A DNA stretch of 21,664 nt from an uncultured Negativicutes bacterium (GTDB taxonomy: Bacteria > Bacillota > Negativicutes > Acidaminococcales > Acidaminococcaceae). The stretch spans positions 1 to 21,664 of the forward strand of contig CALAZX010000024.1 of the NCBI GenBank assembly GCA_937926555.1, in the 5' to 3' direction. Made by a program: the position numbers and the translations under genes. Below are positions 6,953 to 14,994 of this stretch, one piece after another (position 1 is the stretch's first letter; every line of letters starts with the position of its first letter). The notes beneath the pieces are model-generated. The model ran no database searches. It was not told where the DNA came from and worked only from the letters and a program-made list of their open reading frames with translations.

Positions 6953-7015
6953 TTCTGTGCCGGTGGCCTGTGAGGACGCCGGCATCGCGAAACATTGAAA
7001 AAGCATCACAGCAAA

Positions 7016-7063
7016 GTATCAAAGCATCAAGGCATCAACGAATCGAAGCATCAGAGCATCACC
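7016..7063 (+). repeat. Degenerate 8-bp tandem repeat array
   Basis: Six consecutive 8-bp units, consensus GCATCAAN, begin at 7016, 7024, 7032, 7040, 7048 and 7056. The first (GTATCAAA) and fourth (GAATCGAA) are the most diverged, and another GCATCA lies slightly out of phase at 7003. A hairpin with arms TGCCGG (6958-6963) and CCGGCA (6979-6984) precedes the array. The array ends about 10 bp before the gapA promoter. Confidence 0.75.
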
Positions 7064-7071
7064 GTTTATCA

Positions 7072-7100
7072 TTGTTGTTGTTTCACTGAAAATGTATTAT
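7072..7100 (+). promoter_or_regulatory. Separate promoter for gapA
   Basis: TTGTTG (7072-7077), a 17-bp spacer and TATTAT (7095-7100), preceded immediately by TG, form a credible promoter. Transcription would start near 7107 and give a leader of about 38 nt. It would let gapA be expressed independently of CggR. Confidence 0.55.
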
Positions 7101-7144
7101 AGATTATCATTTATCTACTCAATTATCTAAAGGAGGCTTTCATC

Positions 7145-8149
<1,005 letters not shown>

Positions 8150-8370
8150 GCCTGAGGGTCCCGGTCTGCCGGAACCTCCCGCCGGAGAGGCGGACAATAT
8201 ATGACTGAGATGCTCCTGACGCCTGTGGCGGCGAGGGCATCGTCGGAAAAAGAACATACACTATCCCGGGTTCCGGAAGGGCCCGGGATAGGAGTGTTTC
8301 ACGAAGAGACCGCCGGAGGACGGGGATTCCGCCTTGCGGCTGACGATAAACATCAAGGAGTCTGAACACT
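8150..8370 (+). other. Hairpin-rich gap-pgk intergenic spacer
   Basis: This 221-nt spacer has no gene and no clear promoter. GATGCTC (8209-8215) pairs with GGGCATC (8235-8241) around an inner CGCC-TGT-GGCG. A very stable 10-bp stem CTATCCCGGG (8261-8270) and CCCGGGATAG (8282-8291) has an 11-nt loop and no T tract. CCGC-CTT-GCGG lies at 8329-8339. The stems are likely RNA-processing or stability elements that let gapA and the downstream genes be expressed at different levels, rather than terminators. Confidence 0.6.
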
Positions 8371-10296
8371 ATGGATAAGAAAATCCTGACCGACCTGGAT
8401 GTGGCCGGGAAGAAAGTCCTGGTACGCGTGGATTTCAACGTGCCCCAGGATGACGCCGGCAACATCACCGACGACAACCGGATGCGTGCGGCACTGCCCA
8501 CCATCCAGTATCTGCTGGACCATGATGCGGCTGTGATCCTCATGTCCCATCTGGGCCGTCCCAAAGGAAAAGTCAACGAGAAATACAGCCTGGCACCGGT
8601 GGCGAAGCACCTGTCCGAGCTGCTGAAAAAACACGTGGCCTTCGCCTCCGACTGCGTAGGCCCTGTGGCCGAGGAAGCCGCAGGCAAGCTGGAAGCCGGC
8701 CAGGTGCTCCTGCTGGAGAACCTCCGTTTCCATGCCGAGGAGGAGAAGAACGACCTGGATTTCGCCGAGCAGCTGGCATCCCTGGCTGACGAGTACGTGA
8801 ATGACGGGTTCGGCGTATCCCACCGCGCCCACGCCTCTGTGGAGGGCATCACCCATTTCCTGCCTTCCGCCGCAGGTTTCCTGCTGGAGAAGGAGATCCG
8901 CTTCATCGGTGGCGCCGTGGACCATCCGAAACATCCTTTCGTGGCCATCATCGGCGGCGCGAAGGTATCCGACAAGATCGGCGTGATCACCAACCTGCTG
9001 GAGAAAGTGGACACCCTGCTCATCGGCGGCGGCATGGCCAACACGTTCCTGGCCGCCGAGGGCTATGCCATGGGCAAGTCCCTGGTGGAGGAGGACAAAC
9101 TGGAGGAGGCCCGGAAGATCCTGGCCGCCGCCAAGGAGAAATCCGTGAAGCTGCTGCTGCCCACCGACCTGGTGATGGCGGAGGCCTTCAAGGAGGACGC
9201 GGCTCACGATGTGGAGGAGCCCGGCTCCCTGAACCAGGAGCGGATGGCGCTGGACATCGGTCCCGCCACCCGGGAAGCGTACCGGAAAGCCCTGGAGGGT
9301 GCGGCGCTGGTAGTGTGGAACGGCCCCATGGGCGTGTTCGAGATGGACGCTTTCTGCAAAGGCACCGAAGCGGTGGCCGAGGCTGTGGCTGAGAGCCATG
9401 CCGTAAGCATCGTGGGCGGTGGCGACAGCGTGGCAGCCATCAAGAAGATCCATCTGGAGGACAAAATCAGCCATATCTCCACCGGTGGCGGCGCCTCCCT
9501 GGAATACCTGGAAGGCAAAGTCCTGCCGGGCGTGGCCGCGCTGGACAATGTCCGCCGCTACATGATTGCCGGCAACTGGAAGATGCACAAGACCGTGGAC
9601 GAGGCCCTGGAACTGGCTGAGGACCTGGTGGTGGAGACTAACGGCACCATGAACGAAGTGGTGATCTTCCCGCCGTTCACCGCGCTGGAGAGCGTGGCGG
9701 ACGCCATTGACGGCAAGCATGTGGGCTACGGCGCGCAGGATCTCCACTGGGAGGACGAGGGAGCCTTCACCGGCGCCGTTTCCGGCACCATGATCGCCTC
9801 CATCGGCTGCGAGTACGTGCTGGTGGGCCACAGCGAGCGCCGGACCGTGTTCGGCGAATGCGACGGCACCGTGCACAAGAAGGTGCTGGCGGCGTACCGC
9901 AACGGCCTGAAACCCATGCTCTGCGTGGGCGAGAACCTGGAGGAGCGTGAAGCCGGCAAGACCGCCGAGAAGATCACCTCCCAGCTGGACAGCGCGCTGC
10001 AGGACATCACCCCGGAACAGGGGCGGTTCCTCACCGTGGCTTACGAGCCTGTCTGGGCCATCGGCTCCGGCAAGGCGGCCACCGCGGCGGACGCACAGGA
10101 AGTATGCCTGCTGATCCGCGACAAGCTGGAAGAGCTGTTTGGCGAGGACGTGGTGCGTCATATCCGCGTGCTCTACGGCGGCAGTGTGAAAGAGACCAAT
10201 GCGGGCCAGTTCTGCCTGGACGGCATTGACGGGGTGCTGGTGGGCGGCGCCGCACTGAAGGCTGATTCCTTCAGCGCCATCGTCCGCAGTTTCTGA
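8371..10296 (+). CDS. pgk-tpiA: Bifunctional phosphoglycerate kinase / triosephosphate isomerase fusion
   Basis: One uninterrupted 641-aa ORF carries two enzymes. Residues 1 to about 397 are a full PGK (ADP phosphorylation by 1,3-bisphosphoglycerate): VRVDFNVP, SHLGRPKG, LLLENLRFHAEEEK, GGAKVSDKIGVI, the nucleotide loop GGGDSVAAI and the closing STGGGASLEYLEGK. PGK normally ends at LPGVAAL, and only LDNVRRY separates this from the TPI start at Met398. TPI (398-641) has AGNWKMHK with Lys404, YVLVGHSERR with His487, VAYEPVWAIGSGK with Glu559 and the phosphate loop YGGSVK, so both halves look active. No ribosome site precedes the internal ATG at 9562, arguing for a real fusion. Thermotoga maritima is known to make a comparable PGK-TIM fusion. 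AAGGAG precedes the start by about 11 nt. Confidence 0.95.
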   Translation: MDKKILTDLDVAGKKVLVRVDFNVPQDDAGNITDDNRMRAALPTIQYLLDHDAAVILMSHLGRPKGKVNEKYSLAPVAKHLSELLKKHVAFASDCVGPVAEEAAGKLEAGQVLLLENLRFHAEEEKNDLDFAEQLASLADEYVNDGFGVSHRAHASVEGITHFLPSAAGFLLEKEIRFIGGAVDHPKHPFVAIIGGAKVSDKIGVITNLLEKVDTLLIGGGMANTFLAAEGYAMGKSLVEEDKLEEARKILAAAKEKSVKLLLPTDLVMAEAFKEDAAHDVEEPGSLNQERMALDIGPATREAYRKALEGAALVVWNGPMGVFEMDAFCKGTEAVAEAVAESHAVSIVGGGDSVAAIKKIHLEDKISHISTGGGASLEYLEGKVLPGVAALDNVRRYMIAGNWKMHKTVDEALELAEDLVVETNGTMNEVVIFPPFTALESVADAIDGKHVGYGAQDLHWEDEGAFTGAVSGTMIASIGCEYVLVGHSERRTVFGECDGTVHKKVLAAYRNGLKPMLCVGENLEEREAGKTAEKITSQLDSALQDITPEQGRFLTVAYEPVWAIGSGKAATAADAQEVCLLIRDKLEELFGEDVVRHIRVLYGGSVKETNAGQFCLDGIDGVLVGGAALKADSFSAIVRSF

Positions 10297-10325
10297 TCCC
10301 CGGTAAGATAAAGGAGTTACAGATC

Positions 10326-11843
10326 ATGGCAAAGAAGCCATTGTTATTGATGATTCTGGACGGGTGGGGCATCGCTCCTCCCGGTCCGGAGAACGCGGTT
10401 TCCGTGGCGAAGACCCCCAACCTGGACCGGTACTTCGCACAGTATCCCCATACAGAGCTGCAGGCCAGCGGCGAGGATGTGGGTCTGCCTGCCGGGCAGA
10501 TCGGCAACTCCGAGGTGGGGCATCTGAACATCGGCGCCGGGCGCATCGTCTACCAGGACCTGAGCCGGATCAGCCTGGCCATCCGTGACGGTAGTTTCTT
10601 CAAGAATGAAGTGCTGATGAAGGCCATGAACCGGGCCAAGGAGGGCGGCAAGGCCCTCCATCTCATGGGACTGGTCAGCGACGGCGGCGTCCACAGCCAC
10701 CAGGACCATCTGAAAGCCCTGCTGCGGATGGCCAAGCAGGTGGGCGTGGCGGAAGTCTATGTGGACGCGTTCCTGGACGGCCGCGACGTGCCGCCCCAGA
10801 GCGCCCTGGAGCAGATCCGGGCCATGGAAGAATATATGAAGGAGCTGGGCCTGGGAAAAATCGCCATGGTCAGCGGCCGCTATTACGCCATGGACCGTGA
10901 CAACCGCTGGGAGCGTGTGGAGAAAGCCTATCGCGCCATGGTGCAGCGGGAAGGCGACACCTTCGCCAGCGGCTCCGAGGGAATCGCCGCCTCCTATGAG
11001 GCCGGCGTCACTGACGAGTTCGTGGTTCCCTTCGTGGTGGAGGGCGGCAAGGCCATCACCGCGGGGGACAGCGTGATCTTCTTCAACTTCCGGCCGGACC
11101 GGGCGCGGGAGATCACCCGGGCGCTGTACGACACGGAGTTCGACCATTTCGCAAGACCGGAGGGGGCACGCCCTGTCTACATGGTGAGCATGACCCAGTA
11201 CGACGCCACCTTCACCCTGCCGGTGGCCTTCCCCAAGGCCAGCTATCCAGACACCCTGGGCGAGGTGCTGGCGAAAGCCGGACTGCATCAGCTGCGCATC
11301 GCCGAGACGGAGAAATACGCCCATGTGACGTTCTTCTTCAACGGCGGCGTGGAGGAGCCCAATGAGGGCGAGGAGCGCATCCTGGTGCCCTCCCCCAAAG
11401 TGGCCACCTACGACATGCAGCCGGAGATGAGCGCCTACGGTGTGACGGAGAAACTGCTGGAGGCTCTGGACAGTGACCGCTTCGACGTGGTCATCCTGAA
11501 CTTCGCCAACCCGGACATGGTGGGACATACCGGCATCCTGAAAGCGGCTGTGGCCGCCATGGAGGCCATCGACACCTGCGCCGGGAAAGTGGTGGATAAA
11601 GTCCTCTCCCTGGGCGGCACCGTCTGCGTCACCGCAGACCACGGCAACCTGGAGAAGATGCTCAACGAGGACGGCAGTCCCTGCACGGCCCATACCACCA
11701 ATCCGGTGCCCTTCATGGTGATCAGCGGGGAGAAGCACAGCCTCCATCCCGGGCGGCTGTCGGACATCGCCCCCACCATGCTGGAGCTGCTGCACATGCC
11801 CCAGCCGGCGGCCATGACGGGGAAAAGCCTGCTGGACAGCTGA
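10326..11843 (+). CDS. gpmI: 2,3-bisphosphoglycerate-independent phosphoglycerate mutase
   Basis: This is a 505-aa, manganese-dependent cytoplasmic enzyme of the alkaline phosphatase superfamily that interconverts 3- and 2-phosphoglycerate. It shows ILDGWG (metal-binding Asp), NSEVGHLNIGAGR with the phosphoserine nucleophile Ser62, DGRDVPPQSA, GRYYAMDRDNRW, FFNFRPDRAREITR, then NFANPDMVGHTG and TADHGNLEKM, which supply the remaining metal ligands. The length is normal. AAAGGAG lies about 9 nt before the ATG. Only 29 nt separate it from the PGK-TPI stop codon, so the two are almost certainly co-transcribed. Confidence 0.97.
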   Translation: MAKKPLLLMILDGWGIAPPGPENAVSVAKTPNLDRYFAQYPHTELQASGEDVGLPAGQIGNSEVGHLNIGAGRIVYQDLSRISLAIRDGSFFKNEVLMKAMNRAKEGGKALHLMGLVSDGGVHSHQDHLKALLRMAKQVGVAEVYVDAFLDGRDVPPQSALEQIRAMEEYMKELGLGKIAMVSGRYYAMDRDNRWERVEKAYRAMVQREGDTFASGSEGIAASYEAGVTDEFVVPFVVEGGKAITAGDSVIFFNFRPDRAREITRALYDTEFDHFARPEGARPVYMVSMTQYDATFTLPVAFPKASYPDTLGEVLAKAGLHQLRIAETEKYAHVTFFFNGGVEEPNEGEERILVPSPKVATYDMQPEMSAYGVTEKLLEALDSDRFDVVILNFANPDMVGHTGILKAAVAAMEAIDTCAGKVVDKVLSLGGTVCVTADHGNLEKMLNEDGSPCTAHTTNPVPFMVISGEKHSLHPGRLSDIAPTMLELLHMPQPAAMTGKSLLDS

Positions 11844-12011
11844 GAGGCGGCTGGCAGGACAGACGGAAGCCCAGCGGCCGGATGACGGATTCTCCGCAGA
11901 GAGATGACGGCGGCCGCGGCGGAGGAACTGAGAACAGATACTGACCGTGACAGGGGAGAGCCCTTCACGGAACACAGATAAAGAATCGAAAGAATATGAG
12001 GTGTATAGATT
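11844..12011 (+). other. gpmI-eno spacer
   Basis: This 168-nt non-coding stretch is rich in short GC dyads (for example CGGC followed by TGG near 11850 facing CCA, GC and GCCG near 11872-11883), and GATGACGG occurs twice. I see no terminator or convincing promoter, so eno is probably read through from gpmI. GAGGTG at 11998-12003 is the ribosome site for eno. Confidence 0.4.
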
Positions 12012-13298
12012 ATGGCAATGATTACCGAAGTATACGCAAGAGAGATTCTGGATTCCCGTGGCAACCCCACGGTGGAAGTGGAAGTATGTCTGGAGGACGG
12101 CACTGTAGGCAGAGCCGCTGTACCCTCCGGCGCCTCCACCGGCGCCCACGAGGCCGTGGAGCTGCGTGACGGCGACAAGGCCCGTTACGGCGGCAAAGGC
12201 GTCAGCAAAGCCGTAGAGAATGTGAACGACATCATCGCCGATGCGCTGATCGGCCTGGAAGCCACCCGTCAGACCGAGATCGACGAGCTGCTGATCCGCC
12301 TGGACGACACGCCGAACAAGGCGAAACTGGGCGCCAACGCCATCCTGGGCGTATCCATGGCCGTGGCCAAAGCCGCAGCCGCTTACTGCGGACTGCCCCT
12401 GTACCAGTATCTGGGTGGCGTGAACGCTCATGAGATGCCCGTTCCCATGATGAACATCCTCAACGGCGGCGAACATGCCGACAACAACGTGGACATCCAG
12501 GAATTCATGATCATGCCCGTAGGCGCTGAATCCTTCCGCGAAGCCCTGCGCATCAACGTGCAGGTATACCATGCGCTGAAAGAGATCCTCAAGGAGAAAG
12601 GCCTGAACACCGGCCTGGGCGACGAGGGCGGTTTCGCTCCCAACCTGGAGAGCAACGCCGAGGCGCTGGATGTGATCATGGAAGCCATCAAGAAAGCCGG
12701 CTTCAAACCCGGCGAGGACATCGTGCTGGCCATGGACGTGGCCGCAAGCGAGTTCTACAAAGGCGGCAAATACCATATGCTGGCTGAAGGCGCGGCCAAG
12801 ACCAGCACCCAGATGGTGAACTACCTGGCGGGCCTGGTGGAGAAGTATCCCATCATCTCCATCGAGGACGGTCTGGCAGAGGACGACTGGAAGGGATGGG
12901 CGGCTCTCACCAAGAAGCTGGGCGACAAAGTGCAGCTGGTGGGCGACGACCTGTTCGTGACCAATGTGGAGCGCCTGGAGGAAGGCATCGAGAAACACGT
13001 GGCCAACTCCATCCTCATCAAAGTGAACCAGATCGGTACCCTCACCGAGACCTTCCGTGCCATCGAGATGGCGAAACGGGCGGGCTACACCGCTATCGTA
13101 TCCCATCGCAGCGGCGAGACCGAGGACACCACCATGGCCGATATCGCCGTGGCTGTCAATGCGGGCCAGATCAAATCCGGCGCGCCGGCCAGAACCGACC
13201 GCGTGGCCAAGTACAACCAGCTGCTCCGCATCGAGGAGGACCTGGGACTGAGCGCCACCTACGAAGGCATGAAAGTGTTCTACAACCTGAAGAAATAA
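12012..13298 (+). CDS. eno: Enolase (phosphopyruvate hydratase)
   Basis: This is a 428-aa cytoplasmic, Mg2+-dependent enzyme converting 2-phosphoglycerate to phosphoenolpyruvate. The N terminus ITEVYAREILDSRGNPTVEV is the family signature, followed by the mobile loop PSGASTGAHEA, the metal ligands in AMDVAASEF, ISIEDGLAEDDW and LVGDDLFVTN, the catalytic lysine in IKVNQIGTLTET, and the VSHRSGETEDTT signature. The length and all key residues are normal. ATGs occur at 12012 and 12018. The first is kept because GAGG lies 10 nt upstream, but the second is possible. It closes the glycolytic cluster and is followed by a strong terminator. Confidence 0.97.
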   Translation: MAMITEVYAREILDSRGNPTVEVEVCLEDGTVGRAAVPSGASTGAHEAVELRDGDKARYGGKGVSKAVENVNDIIADALIGLEATRQTEIDELLIRLDDTPNKAKLGANAILGVSMAVAKAAAAYCGLPLYQYLGGVNAHEMPVPMMNILNGGEHADNNVDIQEFMIMPVGAESFREALRINVQVYHALKEILKEKGLNTGLGDEGGFAPNLESNAEALDVIMEAIKKAGFKPGEDIVLAMDVAASEFYKGGKYHMLAEGAAKTSTQMVNYLAGLVEKYPIISIEDGLAEDDWKGWAALTKKLGDKVQLVGDDLFVTNVERLEEGIEKHVANSILIKVNQIGTLTETFRAIEMAKRAGYTAIVSHRSGETEDTTMADIAVAVNAGQIKSGAPARTDRVAKYNQLLRIEEDLGLSATYEGMKVFYNLKK

Positions 13299-13342
13299 AT
13301 AACGGGGATACCTTTCCCGAACCTGTGGGCGGAGACTCACGG

Positions 13343-13377
13343 ACGGCGGTGCGCAGTATTGCGTGCCGCCGTTTTTT
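13343..13377 (+). terminator. Intrinsic terminator of the glycolytic operon
   Basis: A 13-bp stem (ACGGCGGTGCGCA at 13343-13355 with TGCGTGCCGCCGT at 13360-13372, two wobble pairs) with a GTAT loop leads into a six-T tract. It lies 45 nt after the enolase stop codon and ends the cggR-eno transcription unit. Confidence 0.93.
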
Positions 13378-13387
13378 GCTGTACAAT
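13359..13387 (+). promoter_or_regulatory. Candidate promoter for the lipoprotein gene, overlapping the terminator
   Basis: TTGCGT (13359-13364), a 17-bp spacer and TACAAT (13382-13387) match a sigma-70-type promoter. The -35 box lies in the 3' arm of the eno terminator. Transcription would start near 13394, about 100 nt before the start codon. Confidence 0.4.
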
Positions 13388-13496
13388 GAGGAACGTGATG
13401 AAGTGGAAGAGAGAATCAAATAGGATTCTGTCCGGAAAACTTTGCGGAGATGACAGCGGGAAGACACATATGGCGGAACCGGGAAAGGGGTATATA

Positions 13497-14483
13497 ATGG
13501 TAGAGAACCGGAAAAACGGAAGGTGGCAAGGTGGGCTGACGGCACTTCTATGCATGCTGACCATCTGTCTGACGGTCTGCCTGGCAGGCTGCGGCGGTGA
13601 CAACGGGAAGCGGGACGGGGCCATACGGCGGGTGACGGACGCCACTGGCGCTACGGTGGAATATCCGGAGAGACCTGTCCGGGTGGCATCACTGTCCGCC
13701 AGTACCGACGAGATCCTGCTGGACCTGCTGCCGCCGGAGCGTATCGTGGCGGTGACCAGGCTGGCCGATGACCCGGGCATCTCCAATGTGGTGGAGAAAG
13801 CGGCGAAGATCCCCAACAAGATCCGGCAGGTCACCGCGGAGAACATGGTGGAGCTGAAGCCGGACCTGATGATCATGCCGGACTTCACCAAACCGGAGGT
13901 CATCCAGACCATGCGGGATATGGGGCTGGCGACCTACGTCTACCGGACCCAGAAGAACTATGCGGATGTGAGGGCGGAGATCATCACCATCGGCAGTCTT
14001 GTGGGGGAGCCGGAGAAAGCGGAACAGCTGGTGGCGGAGATGGACGCCAAACTGGAGCGGATCCGCCGGCAGGTGGGGGATGTCCCGCCGGAGAAGCGGC
14101 CCCGGGTCCTGTTCATGCGGGCCAACGGAGTCTACTACAATAAAGAGTCCTCGTTCCGGGATGTGTGCCATGCGGCCGGCGGCGTGGAGGCCACGGAGGT
14201 GCTGGACAGCCGGAATCTCCCTCCCGGCACTCTCTCCAAGGAGATGGTGGTGGAGCTGGACCCGGACGTTATTGTCCTGGGGGACTGGAACTATGACGGG
14301 AAGCACGATGTCAGGGACGAGATCCGCCAGATCAGGGAGGATCCGGCCTACCGGAATGTGAAAGCGGTGCGGAACAACCGGATCCATGTGATTCCCAGCA
14401 CCCATCTGCTGGGGCTTTCCCATTACATGGCGGAAGGTTCCGTGGACCTGGCGGGAATTCTCTATCCGGACAGAGTGAGATAA
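13497..14483 (+). CDS. ABC-type metal-chelate/cobalamin substrate-binding lipoprotein
   Basis: This is a 328-aa exported lipoprotein. A basic N terminus (ENRKNGR), a hydrophobic stretch (residues about 12-30) and the lipobox LAGC place the lipidated cysteine at residue 32. The mature part fits the two-lobed, helical-backbone class III binding proteins (BtuF/FepB/FhuD-like): RRVTDATGATVEYPERPVRV, then ASLSASTDEILLDLL, ELKPDLMIMPDF, and a second lobe with KRPRVLFMRANG, ELDPDVIVLGDW and NNRIHVIPSTHLLG. The ligand is likely a ferric siderophore, heme, cobalamin or a free metal, and the sequence does not decide which. The ATG at 13497 is preferred over upstream in-frame ATGs because AAAGGGG lies 6 nt before it and the signal peptide follows at once. 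No permease or ATPase gene is adjacent, so it is an orphan here. Confidence 0.85.
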   Translation: MVENRKNGRWQGGLTALLCMLTICLTVCLAGCGGDNGKRDGAIRRVTDATGATVEYPERPVRVASLSASTDEILLDLLPPERIVAVTRLADDPGISNVVEKAAKIPNKIRQVTAENMVELKPDLMIMPDFTKPEVIQTMRDMGLATYVYRTQKNYADVRAEIITIGSLVGEPEKAEQLVAEMDAKLERIRRQVGDVPPEKRPRVLFMRANGVYYNKESSFRDVCHAAGGVEATEVLDSRNLPPGTLSKEMVVELDPDVIVLGDWNYDGKHDVRDEIRQIREDPAYRNVKAVRNNRIHVIPSTHLLGLSHYMAEGSVDLAGILYPDRVR

Positions 14484-14629
14484 GTGCTGATCCGTATGCC
14501 GTTTTTTGCCGGAGACGGAAAAATGTACATTATTTTCCTCATTTCTCAGGGAAGAAAATGGGAATAAACCGCTATTTCCCGGGGAATCATGAATTATATC
14601 CATTTCTCCCGGATTTTTCCCGATTATTC
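14484..14629. other. Spacer upstream of the secG promoter
   Basis: This AT-richer stretch has no gene. CCG with a T tract soon after the lipoprotein stop codon, facing ACGG near 14514, is at best a weak terminator. ATTTCCC-GGGGAAT (14574-14587) is a near-perfect dyad with no loop. No known riboswitch or Fur-like box stood out. Confidence 0.35.
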
Positions 14630-14658
14630 TTGTCAGTGTGAAGACTATGTGATAAAAT
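14630..14658 (+). promoter_or_regulatory. Promoter of secG
   Basis: TTGTCA (14630-14635), a 17-bp spacer and TAAAAT (14653-14658), with TGA directly before the -10 as an extended element, form a strong promoter. The start would be near 14665, 30 nt before the secG start codon. Confidence 0.75.
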
Positions 14659-14694
14659 ACTATGGTATCATGAAACAAAAGGGAGGTAAGTTTA

Positions 14695-14925
14695 TTGGTT
14701 ACGACTGTCTTGATGGTCTTGGACCTTGTGGTTTGTATCGCCTTGATCGCAGCGGTTCTGTTACAGTCCGGCAGAGGTGGCGGCCTGTCCAGTTCCTTCG
14801 GCGGCGGTGACGGTGCCTTCTTCGGAAAAGGAAACGACGTTGATACGGTAATGTCCAAAGCTACCATTATTCTGGGTGGCGCGTTCGGTCTTATCACGTT
14901 GATCCTGGCAAAACTCAATGCCTGA
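14695..14925 (+). CDS. secG: Preprotein translocase subunit SecG
   Basis: This is a 76-aa inner-membrane subunit of the SecYEG export channel. It has two hydrophobic helices (about residues 2-22 and 54-73) separated by a glycine-rich loop, with the family signature LLQSGRGGGLSSSFGGG and a following FFGKG. The start is TTG at 14695, with GGGAGG 8 nt upstream. No ATG gives a complete first helix. The order secG, esterase, rnr, smpB is conserved in Bacillus, and here hppA sits between secG and the esterase. The gene has its own promoter. Confidence 0.93.
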   Translation: MVTTVLMVLDLVVCIALIAAVLLQSGRGGGLSSSFGGGDGAFFGKGNDVDTVMSKATIILGGAFGLITLILAKLNA

Positions 14926-14933
14926 GTGGTTAA

Positions 14934-14952
14934 TAAAGGACGCGGTCCTTTA
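14934..14952 (+). repeat. Compact hairpin between secG and hppA
   Basis: TAAAGGAC (14934-14941) and GTCCTTTA (14945-14952) form an 8-bp perfect stem with a GCG loop, followed by an A/T-rich run (14953-14977) without an immediate T tract. It may be a weak terminator, an mRNA end-protection element or part of the hppA leader. TATATT (14965-14970) nearby lacks a good -35 box. Confidence 0.5.
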
Positions 14953-14994
14953 AATTATTAAATCTATATTTTTTTAAGAAAGGGGTTTCAAATC

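Noticed and set aside
9562..9564. Internal ATG as an independent start for a separate TPI
   Set aside because: No Shine-Dalgarno-like sequence precedes it and the frame is continuous with PGK, so a fusion is the simpler reading.
10344..13340. A 998-codon open frame on the minus strand across gpmI and eno
   Set aside because: It is a shadow of two well-recognised genes. G/C-biased third positions remove stop codons from the opposite frame. The translation is His/Gly/Val-rich, matches no family I know and spans the spacer between the two genes.
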